Program-made: the position numbers and the translations under genes
In this document: positions 1 through 8,836 of the stretch, one piece after another
Layout: each line of letters opens with the position of its first letter
How positions within the stretch are numbered: position 1 is the stretch's first letter
Assembly: GCF_003977665.1 (NCBI RefSeq)
Contig: NZ_RYYV01000003.1
Location: forward strand, 186,001-250,000
DNA length: 64,000 bases
Source of the DNA: Dyella choica
GTDB lineage: Bacteria > Pseudomonadota > Gammaproteobacteria > Xanthomonadales > Rhodanobacteraceae
Reading direction: 5' to 3'
Notes under the pieces: model-generated
What the model saw: the letters and a program-made list of their open reading frames with translations, nothing else
What the model was told of the DNA's origin: nothing
The model's database searches: none

Positions 1-2474
1 GCATAAGTGAAATGCGGCGAGGCGGGATCGAAGTAGCGCTCGCTGAACGCCTGCAGCGGATGCAGGGTAGTGACGGCACCCAGCACGCCATCGCGGGATT
101 CGGCGGCCTTGGGCAAACACCAGCCCGCGGCAAGGTAGTCCCGCAACTGGCCCACCAGGACGGACGGCGGCAGCTCGCTGTTGTCGCGCACGCTGTGTCC
201 CACCCAGCTGATATGCAGCACATCGCGCGCCGAGAGCAAAGCTTCCAGGAACAGATAACGATCATCCTCGCGGCGCGAGCGATCCCCCGGGCGATGCTGG
301 CCGGGGCTCGCCACCAGGTCGAAATCGGGGGGAGAAAGGCGACGGGGATAGTCGCCGTCGTTCATGCCGAGCAGGCACACCACGCGGAAGGGAACCGCGC
401 GCATCGGCAGCAGCGTGCCGAAATTCACCGCGCCGCCCATGAAGCGTTGCGACAGCTGATGCTGGTCGATTGCCCGCAGCCAATCCTCGCTCACGATGGA
501 AAGGGGAATGGCCTGCAAGAAATTCGCCTCCCGGCAGGCATCCAGCCAGCTGTCCAGTGCGTCTTCCAGACGGCCGATGCGCAGGGCGTCGTCTTCGTCG
601 CCACGCGTGTCGAAGCAGTCGCGCAGCAAACGACCGAGATGCTCGCTCCATTGCACCGGTGTTGCCGGTGACGAGAACAACTGCCAGTAGCGCTCCAGCG
701 TTTCCAGCAATTGACTCAGTGGACCGATCAATTCGGCGTCCAGGCCGCCGATTTCCGCATAGGGGGCAACGCCGTTGAGCGATGGGCCATCTCCGGTCGC
801 ATAGCCGAGCAACATGCGGCGCAGGCCGAAGCGCCAGCTGTTCTGCTCCTCCGGCGGCAGGCCAAAAGTCTGTTTTTGGAGGCCATCCAGGCCCCAGCGA
901 ATGCCGGCTTCGGCAATCCAGCGGCGCAGCATGGGCAGGTCGTCTTCGGCGATGCCGAAACGTCGGCGCAGCGAGGGCACGTCGAGCAGGTCCAGCACGT
1001 CGCTGGCGGTGAAGCGCGACTCGGTGAGCTTGAGCAGGCGTTCAAGTGCAGTAAGCAACGGCGATGTGCCACGGCCCGGCTGGTCGGCCACGCTGTAGGG
1101 CAAGTAGCGCGGATCGTCGATGGCTATCCGCCCGAACACCGCCCGGACGTGCGGGGCGTAGGTGCGGATATCCGGCACCATCACCATCACGTCGCGGGGA
1201 GACAGCGGCTGGCCCTCGCGCGCGGCCCGTTCGAACAGGGCGAGCAATTGGTCGTGCAGAATCTCCACCTCGCGCTGCGGGCTATGCGCAACATGAAAAT
1301 GCAGCGAGCGGGTATCGGGCAGCCGCTTGCGCAAGGCCGGATCGGCGGGCGCCGGCTCCAGTTCCAGCACGGCCTGCTGCACCTGGTGCAGCAATGAGTC
1401 GTTACCGAATTCCCGGAACAGATCGATGCTGCGCTTGATCGACGTGAAACGGTCGCGGTAGCGCTCAGGTTGGTCGAAGGCATCGAGCTGGCGAATGAAA
1501 TCGCGTCCCTGCTTGCCCCAGGCGGCGAGCAGGGGATTGGCCTGCAAATGCAGATCTTCGTAACGCGGTTCCGGCGGCAGGCCCGGCTTGTTCGCGTGGC
1601 GCCGGTGTTCGGCGCGCAGCAGCTCGCGATCCTCGATGATGTCGGCCCAATAGTGCCGGCAGGGATTGGTGACCAGCAGCAGCACCTGGCTATCGCGAGC
1701 CAATGCCGTAAGCGCCTCCAGTACCTGCGGCGGCAGCGAAGTGATGCCGAACACCACGATGCGGCGCGGGAGCGTTCCCGCCGGTCGGTCCGGCGATTGC
1801 ATTCGCTCAATGAAACGCTTGTGTACGCCCGCGCGATGGCTGTCGCGCTGCGCGGGAGGAACGTCATCGAGCAGCATCCGCCACAGCCTGGCCTGCCAGC
1901 GCTGCGCGGTCGGCAATTCCACGACGCGGTTGCGTGCCTTGTCACGCAGTACGTCGTTGCGGTGTTCCCAGTCTTCCAGCCAGTCGCCGCGGAACACTTG
2001 GTATTGATCGAACAGGTCGGCCACCTGCATGGCCAGGCGGTATAGCCGCCGCCAGTCGCCAGCTTCGCCCAGCAGGGCGCGCAAGGGTGCGAAAGCCGGC
2101 TCGGCCAAGTGCGGGGGCAGCAGGCGCAGCAGGCGCCAAACCAGGCGCGACTTGTCGAACGGCGAAGTGACCGGCACCGCTGTTTCACCCAGCACGGCGC
2201 GATAAGCTGTCCACAGGAATCGACCCGGCAACTGCATGTCGACCGCTGCGCTGATGCCTAAACCGCCGGTTGCAACTGGCCGCGCCAATGCCAGCTTGAG
2301 CCACTGGGCAATGCCGTTGCTCTGCACGAGCATCAGCTCGTTCTCCAGCGGCGCCAGGGGGGTGCGTTGCAGCCAGGCCGCCAGCAAATCGCGCAGATCC
2401 TCCTGGCGATTGCCGTGGATCACCATCAGGCCGGGTTCGACGAAGGGAAGGTGAGGCTGTTGCTCGGATGCACT
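1..2474 (-). CDS. recC: RecC, exonuclease V subunit gamma (partial, runs off the left edge)
   Basis: RecC is the Chi-recognising scaffold subunit of the RecBCD helicase-nuclease, which processes double-strand DNA ends for recombination. About 825 codons are present and remain open to the left edge; E. coli RecC has 1,122 residues, so the C-terminus is missing. The start region reads VIHGNRQEDLRDLL and LVQSNGIAQWLKLALA, close to the RecC N-terminal helicase-like domain. Further in are VMVPDIRTYAPHV (near residue 430) and LLGMNDGDYPRR (near residue 700), both typical of RecC. The GTG at 2474 directly follows an in-frame TGA, so it is the furthest possible start; the ATG at 2426 (MVIHGNR) is also possible. 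recB and recD probably lie beyond the left edge. Long open frames on the opposite strand here are shadows. Confidence 0.95.
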
Positions 2475-2868
2475 CACGGTTGCTTGCGCTTCCTTATTGT
2501 TATGGCGCGGATGAAGATGACTTCGCCCTGTCGCGCAGCTTGCGATCACCCTGCACGGCAGGTCGTTGGGACGCTGGAGGATTCTAGCCGCAATCGACCC
2601 TGTCCGCTTCGGTGCAGGCGTGTCGGAAAGGACTGATTCGTGCCGTGCTCGGAAGAGAAAGCGCCTACGCGCCCGCTTCGATCCCTGTGATAGGCATCGC
2701 AAAAAATCCGTGGCGAGCCGCGCATTGTCGCACACGGCGAAAGCTCGTCGCACAGGGGGCGCACGCCGCTTCACCACAGCTTCACACCTGCAATCGAATG
2801 ATCGATCCGCTTTGGACGTCCATGCCGGCGTCGTGCAGGAGTCGGTCAAAATATATAAGGGGTGATCG
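2475..2868. other. Intergenic region between divergent recC and the MASE1 gene
   Basis: About 390 bases with no supported gene. It should hold the divergent promoters of recC (minus) and the MASE1 protein (plus). Just before the plus-strand gene lies AAGGGGTG, a good ribosome binding site about 6 bases from its ATG. No repeat or RNA gene is apparent. Confidence 0.5.
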
Positions 2869-4509
2869 ATGGGGAAGGGATTATGGGAGCGGCCGTGGGT
2901 TCGTCAGCTTGCTGTGGTCTTGAGCTATGGTCTTGCGTACTTGGCATTCAGAGCCTTGTCGCCTGCCCAGTGGCAGATCACCGCCGGATTGAGGCTTGCA
3001 TCCCTTTTGCTTGTCCCCTATCGCTATTGGCCGGCATTGATCGTCGGTGAGTCGTGGTATTACGTCTACATCGGTTTTGTTTGTTCGCCGGTTTGGGGTG
3101 TGGCATGGGGCATTGGCTGCGCCATACCGCCTATCGTCTTTGTGGCTCCGGTTGTCTATTGGGTATGTAGACGCTGGCCGCCAATGCTTGGAAATGCTGC
3201 GCATATCAGGATGGGACATTTGCTCGGCTGTGCCTTGCTGGCATGCGTGCCTTTGACGCTGCGCGACTTGAGCTTGATTACGCTCTTGAAAAATGTTCCG
3301 GTTGACTATGACTTGAATTACTACAAGTGGGCATCACGTTACTTCACTGGCGGTTTTTTGGGCACTCTTACCGTTACCCCGCTTGTTTTGCTCTGCTATC
3401 AGAAACTGGTTGCCAAACATTGGTCGGAGTTGCAAGGCAGAATCGAAAATAGCCGTCTTTTATTTGAGAGTGTTTGCCTCGGACTTCCTGTTCTTGCCTT
3501 GTTGCTGTGGATCGGATATAGCGCGCTGCCGTACGCTCCAGCGCGGCAAATGGCCCAGGTTGCCATGTTCCTCCCGGTGGTGTGGCTGGCTTTTCGGCAT
3601 GGCTGGCAAGGTGCTGCGGTAGGAGGGGCGGCGGCAAGCTGCGCGGTGATGTTGTTGATGCCCAAGGTATGGGATCCCATTACTCTTCAAGCGGAATCCA
3701 TCCTGTCGCTTGCGATCTCAACCATGTTGATCATGGGGGCGCGGGTCGGATCGCTCGACAAGCATATGGAGCAGGAGCGTACCGACGTTCGCATGGCGCT
3801 GGCTTTGGCGCAGCGAAACGTCTACCTGGGCGAGATGCAGTTGCGCATGACCTCGCAGGCACTGGAACAGATCAAGGAAAGCGTCCAGGCTGGATTTACC
3901 GTGATGCTGGGGCGGCTTCGGCAGCTGCAACCAGCTGTTGACGATCGCGGCTATCAGCGTCATGCGTTGGCTGCGCAAGACCAGCTTCATCGTCTCGCCG
4001 ACAGTCTTTATCCTTTCATGCTGCGGGAAAGAGGCCTTCCCAGCGCTTTGCGGGAAGGTGCGCTGCCACAGATGCTCAATGAGGCAGGATTGAGCTATTC
4101 ATGCGACTTGCGTGGGCCGGTGAGCAAGCTTTCCAATGCATTGCGCATGACCGTCCATCGCGTTATCTGGGAAACGGTTGCAGACGCTTGCATGAAGAAG
4201 AATGTGAGTGACATTCGTATTCGGGTACGAGTAGCAGAAAGGCAGGAGCGGATTGCCGCGTTGGTAGTTGTCCGTTTCCAGGCGCATCCCGCTCGGCTTG
4301 CATCCGTCGACTGGAATGAATTGGTTCCGCGGGTAGTGCGTGGAACCAGCGGTCTCGGTTTGCGCGCAGTACGGGATAGAGCCGCTATATTCGAAGGACG
4401 CACGCGATACCGGTCTATAGCCTCCGGACATCAGGTAAGTATCCTTTTGGTCGACGCCATCGTGCCCGGTGTCGCGATCAGCCCCACCGGGCATTGGATG
4501 GAGTCCTAG
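2869..4509 (+). CDS. MASE1-type membrane sensor with degenerate histidine-kinase-like C-terminus
   Basis: A 546-residue protein. Residues 1-290 form about eight to ten hydrophobic segments of MASE1 character (aromatic-rich, with ASLLLVPYRYWPALIVGE and WASRYFTGGFLGTLTVTPL), a sensory membrane module often joined to kinases or GGDEF domains. Residues 300-355 look like a coiled-coil linker. The last 150 residues resemble a GHKL ATPase: a region ending in VIWETVADACMKKNVSDIRIRV stands where the N-box should be, followed by a G-box-like GTSGLGLRAVRDRA. The usual N-box asparagine is replaced (VADA), and no phospho-acceptor histidine box is visible in the linker, so it may be a degraded or non-catalytic sensor. 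The start is supported by AAGGGGTG upstream. Its stop overlaps the stop of the convergent gene. The MASE1 call is fairly secure; kinase activity is doubtful. Confidence 0.75.
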   Translation: MGKGLWERPWVRQLAVVLSYGLAYLAFRALSPAQWQITAGLRLASLLLVPYRYWPALIVGESWYYVYIGFVCSPVWGVAWGIGCAIPPIVFVAPVVYWVCRRWPPMLGNAAHIRMGHLLGCALLACVPLTLRDLSLITLLKNVPVDYDLNYYKWASRYFTGGFLGTLTVTPLVLLCYQKLVAKHWSELQGRIENSRLLFESVCLGLPVLALLLWIGYSALPYAPARQMAQVAMFLPVVWLAFRHGWQGAAVGGAAASCAVMLLMPKVWDPITLQAESILSLAISTMLIMGARVGSLDKHMEQERTDVRMALALAQRNVYLGEMQLRMTSQALEQIKESVQAGFTVMLGRLRQLQPAVDDRGYQRHALAAQDQLHRLADSLYPFMLRERGLPSALREGALPQMLNEAGLSYSCDLRGPVSKLSNALRMTVHRVIWETVADACMKKNVSDIRIRVRVAERQERIAALVVVRFQAHPARLASVDWNELVPRVVRGTSGLGLRAVRDRAAIFEGRTRYRSIASGHQVSILLVDAIVPGVAISPTGHWMES

Positions 4510-4970
4510 CGTTGTCCGTTGAATGAACCGCATGAGTATGGATCTGTGCATGTGCCCGCGGGAGACGCGTTCAGATTCGTCATGCCGTTACCCTGTGGCG
4601 TTACCGTAATCACGGTCGAGCTGTCCCTATAGACCGTCGTTGGCGTTGCCGCTCCAACCGAAGAAATCCTGGTCGCACGCTGCTGAGGCGTCGACACATA
4701 CTGCGAAGATTTGCCGACCGGCAGCGTAATGAATTGCCCGCCTGCCGTGCCGACCGCGCCAATCACATGGCCGTTGAGGTCGTTGACCTGGATATATTGG
4801 ATCCCGTTCAACACGAACACATAGACGTGCCAGTGCGGGCTGGTGCTGACGTCGACGGCATTGGGCCAGGCCTCGCCCAGACCGGTGGCAGGAGGCTCCG
4901 CAGCCACGGTCAGTCCGGATAGGCTCAAGCCCAGGCATACGCCGAGCGCGGCACGAGTCAGTTTATGCAT
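4506..4970 (-). CDS. Small secreted hypothetical protein
   Basis: A 154-residue protein with a signal peptide (MHKLTRAALGVCLGLSLSG, then cleavage near TVAAEP). The mature part is rich in Thr, Ser and Val and probably beta-structured, with two Cys near the C-terminus (GTCTDPYSCG) that could form a disulphide. The open frame extends upstream, but the ATG at 4970 is chosen because AGGGGA lies just before it and the signal peptide begins there. It ends tail to tail with the MASE1 gene, the two stop codons overlapping. I do not recognise the family. It is probably periplasmic or extracellular. Confidence 0.7.
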   Translation of the reverse strand: MHKLTRAALGVCLGLSLSGLTVAAEPPATGLGEAWPNAVDVSTSPHWHVYVFVLNGIQYIQVNDLNGHVIGAVGTAGGQFITLPVGKSSQYVSTPQQRATRISSVGAATPTTVYRDSSTVITVTPQGNGMTNLNASPAGTCTDPYSCGSFNGQR

Positions 4971-5376
4971 GATGTTTCCCCTTGCACGGTGAACGGTTAA
5001 TTGAATTATTGAAGTGGTAGGCAATCTGGCTCCCGACCTGCTCAGGAAAGGTGACGCTACGGGCGGTGAGAGCGCCATTCAGCAAGCCACAGGGAGGCGT
5101 GATGGGCTTGTGAAAGGTGCAGGGCGGCAGGTCGTAATCGATTACCCCGGTGTTAGGGGATTCCATGGGTAGAGGAGACAGCTGCCGCATCCGCAGCGTC
5201 TGCCAAGAAATGTGACAAAAACAAGTCGCCACGCCTTGCCAACCAGGCCGTACACCTGGCGGCTGGCCGCATGCTAAGGTTCCGCCAGTAGGAGCACGGT
5301 AAGTAGTTCTGACGCCCGGTCTAGGCAACGCCCCACATTGCTCGGGGCTTTTCGCTGTGCATAAAAGGGGGAAGGG
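4971..5376. other. Divergent intergenic region upstream of toxin locus
   Basis: About 400 bases with no supported gene. It separates the minus-strand secreted protein from the plus-strand toxin gene. The only structure I see is the terminator-like hairpin at 5330-5352. Confidence 0.4.
5330..5352 (+). terminator. Terminator-like hairpin just before the toxin start
   Basis: GCCCC (5330-5334) can pair with GGGGC (5344-5348), followed by TTTT. It lies only 25 bases before the toxin ATG, with no plus-strand gene upstream. It could end read-through transcription or act as an attenuator in the toxin leader. The stem is short, so confidence is modest. Confidence 0.4.
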
Positions 5377-6711
5377 ATGTCCGAAGGACTGCTGGATAGT
5401 TTCTGGAACTCGCTGCAGCGGACCGAGGCACGGCTCGAAGCCGAAGCCTCCGAGGCAGCACAAGGCGTTTACCGAACCATCTACGGCTACAAAGGCCGTG
5501 TCATTCGTTTGCGTGCCGCCCTGGCCGACTCCGGCCCCATTGCGCGCCAGACGGTAGCGCGGAAGCTGGAAGGCATCAGCCTGGATGCCGTCTGGGACAT
5601 CTTGTTCACCACCGTGCGGGACATGGCGCTCTACTACGGCGGAAGCGTTGTGCTCGGCACGGCCGTGGGCGCCGGCCTGGGCTCACTGGCCGGCGGCGTT
5701 GGTGCCATCCCAGGCGCGGTTGTTGGCGCTGAGGCGGGAAGCTTGTTGGGCGAGTGGGTGCTGATCTTCCTTGGCCTGAAGATGCTCGCCGAAGGCTTGG
5801 TCGACACGATTCCGCAGGCGCTGCGCCTCTACGTGGAAGGCTTTCGTATCGCGTGGGGACCGGTGGAGCAGGACCGCCCCGATGCTCCTTACAGCGCCGA
5901 TTACTACCACAGCGAGGACATGGCCGCGCACCGCTTCGCCGATGGCCACGTGCTGATGATCATCGCCATCCTGATCGCGCTGGTGGCTTACCTTCTGCGC
6001 GGCAAAAGCGAAGAAGCGCTGATGCAGGCGGTCCGCAAGAGCGAGCGTCTGGGAACGAAATTCGCAGACTGGCTGGCGGAGAACAAGGGCAAGCTGCTGG
6101 AGGATGAGCGTCTGCAACCGAAGATACGGGCGCGGGCGGCCGGTGAGAAGGAGCCAGAGGCCAATCAAGCAGCGCGTAGTCCTTCACCGCAGCAAAGAGC
6201 TGCGACAAAGGCGCCTGCGGGCAAAGTCGCGGCCAGCACCGTAACGAAGAGTGTCGGTAAGAACACCGTGACATGGACGCTTGACGCCAACGGCAACCCG
6301 ATTTCGGCGTCAGGCACTCTGAAACAGGCGTTTTCGGGAGCAGCAAGAAGTTCTGCTGAGGTGCAGGCGCAGGCGGATGCAGCAGCGGCTGGCGTTGCCG
6401 GAGATCAGGGCGGGCATCTGGTTGGCCACCGGTTTGTGCTTGACCAAGGTTCCCAAAATATGTTTCCGCAAGAAGGCAACTTCAACATGTCTGCCTTCAA
6501 GACCCTCGAGAACGATTATGCCCGCTATACTGCCAAAGGCTATCAGGTAGATTTTGTGCACACGCTTGGCGACTTCGACCCTGTAACAGGCAGGCCCGGG
6601 TCGCTTAGCGTTCAATACGAAGTGACCGATGCAAATGGAAACTTGGTTGATACGTTCGCCGACAAATTCCTGAACCAGCCTGGTCAGACTTACACCAGAA
6701 GAGCCTTCTAG
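5377..6711 (+). CDS. Polymorphic toxin: glycine-zipper N-terminus with GGHL-type nuclease C-terminus
   Basis: A 444-residue protein. Residues 1-75 are amphipathic. Residues 85-150 hold Gly/Ala-rich membrane-active segments (VVLGTAVGAGLGSLAGGVGA and a second run), and another hydrophobic helix lies near residue 190. This layout is seen in type VI-secreted polymorphic toxins, including DUF6861-type N-termini (from memory). Residues 250-290 are a flexible Ala/Lys/Pro linker. The last 110 residues match a DNA/RNA non-specific endonuclease of the Endonuclea_NS_2 kind: DQGGHLVGHRFVLDQGSQNMFPQ and a following GNFN, where His is the likely general base and Asn a metal ligand. AAAGGGGGAAGGG precedes the ATG. 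The immunity gene starts 2 bases after its stop. No secretion genes are in the window. It probably kills competitors by degrading nucleic acid. Confidence 0.8.
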   Translation: MSEGLLDSFWNSLQRTEARLEAEASEAAQGVYRTIYGYKGRVIRLRAALADSGPIARQTVARKLEGISLDAVWDILFTTVRDMALYYGGSVVLGTAVGAGLGSLAGGVGAIPGAVVGAEAGSLLGEWVLIFLGLKMLAEGLVDTIPQALRLYVEGFRIAWGPVEQDRPDAPYSADYYHSEDMAAHRFADGHVLMIIAILIALVAYLLRGKSEEALMQAVRKSERLGTKFADWLAENKGKLLEDERLQPKIRARAAGEKEPEANQAARSPSPQQRAATKAPAGKVAASTVTKSVGKNTVTWTLDANGNPISASGTLKQAFSGAARSSAEVQAQADAAAAGVAGDQGGHLVGHRFVLDQGSQNMFPQEGNFNMSAFKTLENDYARYTAKGYQVDFVHTLGDFDPVTGRPGSLSVQYEVTDANGNLVDTFADKFLNQPGQTYTRRAF

Positions 6712-6713
6712 AC

Positions 6714-7085
6714 ATGAATAATGAAGCTTCCGCAATCGTCATTGACCTCGCAAAAGAGTTTGTAAGCCTGGTCGGATCGCTTGATCCGGGTTGGACGAAG
6801 GCCTACTACCGTTTTAGAGCGGAAGAGCTTCGTTACGGTTCGAACGCCTCTTATGTGGGCGGGGCTGGGGTGACTCTTGTAGGAGCGATCAGGAATGGGC
6901 CGTTCTATGAGCTGATGAACGAAAAGGGTTCTGAGCTTCTGAAGCACCTCGACAAAAAGAAAGGCGTCTTCCTCCTAACCGTGGACAACAAGCTCGATTA
7001 CGACATCAAGTTCGAATGGGACGATCTGCACCGCTGGGAGATCTCGAAAATGGATGGGCGGAGCGGAATTCCCGAGGGTATCTAA
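6714..7085 (+). CDS. Probable cognate immunity protein
   Basis: A 123-residue acidic protein starting two bases after the toxin's stop codon, the usual arrangement for immunity to a polymorphic toxin. It ends in WEISKMDGRSGIPEGI, a tail I associate with YezG/DUF600-like immunity families, though the family assignment is from memory and uncertain. There is no signal peptide, so it should protect in the cytoplasm, where a nuclease would act. A copy of its last 18 codons survives at 8701-8757, showing that a paralogue once stood downstream. Confidence 0.75.
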   Translation: MNNEASAIVIDLAKEFVSLVGSLDPGWTKAYYRFRAEELRYGSNASYVGGAGVTLVGAIRNGPFYELMNEKGSELLKHLDKKKGVFLLTVDNKLDYDIKFEWDDLHRWEISKMDGRSGIPEGI

Positions 7086-7242
7086 CCTGGTGTAATGCAC
7101 AGATAGCCAGACGCAAGCGTTTCCCCATGTTTTTGGCCACCTCTGATTCCAGACACGGTAATCCGATCACCATGGGGTGCGGCGCAAAAAGAGTCATGCG
7201 TAGGCGAACGGCTTGTCCATTCCGCTCTGCCTGGAGCGATGC

Positions 7243-7309
7243 GTAGGCTGGGATGGCAATCCCAGCGGCGAGATGCCACCGGAAAGCTGGGATTGTCATC
7301 CCAGCCTAC
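7243..7309. repeat. REPIN-like repeat, family A, copy 1
   Basis: Starts GTAGGCTGGGATGGCAATCC and ends in the inverted form GGATTGTCATCCCAGCCTAC. Each half also folds on itself (CTGGGAT...ATCCCAG). It lies between two immunity-type genes. The same arrangement recurs six more times in the window. Confidence 0.85.
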
Positions 7310-7351
7310 TCGCTTGACCAACATGGTCGTAACTTGCTGGAATCTTAAGAA

Positions 7352-8101
7352 ATGCTACTTTCCATGCAAAGCCTGAGTGTCAGCTGCTATTGGTACGATA
7401 GGCCTTTGTCGGGAAGACAGTTCATTGATCAGGTCAAGCATTTTTTGATGAATATCCGTGATGCTTTTCCGGGGCTGGCAATGTTGCAGGTTGTTCGCGA
7501 CCCAAAGGAATCTTCCGGAGTGGTCAAGCAGGATTTTTCCAATTTTGACCAAGAGGTTGTTGCGTCCCTACCCGAGGACTGGGTGTACGTAAACGAGGAT
7601 CCGAGAAATAAGGAGTTCTCGGATAACTGCCGCCCAGCATTGAGTTTTCGGGCTGGGTTTGTCCTGGGTACGATGGAAGGGGCTGCAGATCTTTCGGTTC
7701 AAGTCAGTATCGGAAGCAACGGACGCAATCTTGACAACGTCACTCTTCATTTGGCGCCAGAGTTCGAATCAGAAGAGGTTGCCAGGAAGTTGCTGGACAT
7801 CGCGGTTTCCTATTGGACGCCACACCATGCCACGGTTACGCGGTCCGAAGTCGATAACCTGCTGCGCCAGCCGATTGGCGATGTGCGAATAGGCTGGCTG
7901 ACGTATTTTTCCAATGCTGATGTATTGAATCATCTTTCACCGAAACACACGGCGAACGGGTTTAAGTCTGGCGCGCTGGTTCAGGTGAATGACGGGCCTA
8001 TATCGGCGGCGAATGGCGACGGGGTTGAAAGAATCAGGAAGGTCATAGAGGAGCTTGAGCCTACCGGGCTTTTGCAAAATCCGAAAAAGAAGGTGCGCTA
8101 A
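7352..8101 (+). CDS. Imm52-like orphan immunity protein
   Basis: A 249-residue soluble protein with no signal peptide. The N-terminal half has WYDRPLSGRQFIDQVKHFL and the C-terminal half has DVRIGWLTYFSN, resembling the Imm52 family of polymorphic-toxin immunity proteins (from memory, moderate certainty). The start may be the ATG at 7352 or the one at 7364 (MQSLSVSCYW). No toxin gene lies directly upstream, so it looks like an orphan immunity gene, as commonly collects downstream of toxin loci. Confidence 0.6.
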   Translation: MLLSMQSLSVSCYWYDRPLSGRQFIDQVKHFLMNIRDAFPGLAMLQVVRDPKESSGVVKQDFSNFDQEVVASLPEDWVYVNEDPRNKEFSDNCRPALSFRAGFVLGTMEGAADLSVQVSIGSNGRNLDNVTLHLAPEFESEEVARKLLDIAVSYWTPHHATVTRSEVDNLLRQPIGDVRIGWLTYFSNADVLNHLSPKHTANGFKSGALVQVNDGPISAANGDGVERIRKVIEELEPTGLLQNPKKKVR

Positions 8102-8206
8102 AAGGTATTTGCTTATGTCTCACTGTGCGTAGAGGTAGATGACGGTTCCTGCATTTTTGCAACGAATGAGTAAGCTTGCGGGAAAGTGTTGAGGAGTGCG
8201 TGAATT

Positions 8207-8686
8207 ATGGGACGTAGCATCGGGTTTTACTGTGGATCGTCGGACCTGGAGTTTTTGCAGAGATTCTCTACTTCTATAGGTCTGCATATCCTTGCGCCTT
8301 TGATCGACAGGGAGCTCAGCGCTGATCCGGTGGATGGGCCATTTTGTTATCTTTCAGTCGTTTCTGGATCCGAACTGCATCCATTCGGCCATCCCCCTGT
8401 AAGACTTACGGACGCCAGGGATCCTTTGCTGGCATATATGCGGGCTTATTTCAAAAATCCTTACCTCGTTGCTGGACATATCGGTTGGTCTGACGACGTG
8501 GCGACGCTGGCGGTGCAAACCAGACCTTATTTCGAGAAAATTTCCCGTTGGATGAAAAAGGAATGGGGGCGGCTGCCAGGCGGGGACTACTACGTCGGCC
8601 CGGAGGCAAGGAGCTTGATCGACAAAGGTGCCCAGATGATCAATGCACTGCCTGGGCAGGGTACGTTTCAGCTCATTAAAGTTTGA
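8207..8686 (+). CDS. Hypothetical protein in immunity-gene array
   Basis: A 159-residue soluble protein (MGRSIGFYCGSSDLEFLQRF...). I do not recognise the family. Size, lack of signal peptide, strand and position between an Imm52-like gene and an immunity remnant suggest another orphan immunity protein; this is inference from context only. AGGAGTGCGTGAATT precedes the ATG and contains a good ribosome binding site. Confidence 0.55.
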   Translation: MGRSIGFYCGSSDLEFLQRFSTSIGLHILAPLIDRELSADPVDGPFCYLSVVSGSELHPFGHPPVRLTDARDPLLAYMRAYFKNPYLVAGHIGWSDDVATLAVQTRPYFEKISRWMKKEWGRLPGGDYYVGPEARSLIDKGAQMINALPGQGTFQLIKV

Positions 8687-8700
8687 TCTGGCTTTTTGCC

Positions 8701-8757
8701 TGCGACTGGGAGATCTCGAAAATGGACGGTCGCAGCGGCATTCCCGAGGGCATCTGA
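8701..8757 (+). pseudogene. 3' remnant of a second immunity gene
   Basis: Eighteen codons plus TGA encode CDWEISKMDGRSGIPEGI. The last 16 residues are identical to the end of the immunity protein at 6714-7085, while the DNA differs mainly at third codon positions. Similarity continues for about 14 bases past the stop. Upstream of codon 1 the sequence is unrelated, so the gene was cut by recombination. It marks a lost toxin-immunity cassette. Confidence 0.8.
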
Positions 8758-8789
8758 ACGGGTGTGATGCGCTGACTTACAAGGACAAT

Positions 8790-8828
8790 GCGCTCCTCCC
8801 CTGCCCATCACGGCAGGGGAGGAAGCGC
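8790..8828 (-). terminator. GC-rich inverted repeat after the giant protease-like gene
   Basis: GCGCTCCTCCCCTGCC pairs with GGCAGGGGAGGAAGCGC around a 6-base loop, with one mismatch. It lies just past the stop of the minus-strand gene 8837-14908. There is no clear T-tract. Its core TCCCCTGC...GCAGGGGA also occurs at 60379-60418, so it may belong to a dispersed palindrome family. Confidence 0.5.
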
Positions 8829-8836
8829 CCATCGGA

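Noticed and set aside
12-2045. Long plus-strand open frames over recC (12-671, 711-1397, 1470-2045)
   Set aside because: They lie opposite a clear RecC coding frame and have the low-complexity Arg/Ala/Gln make-up of antisense shadows in GC-rich DNA.
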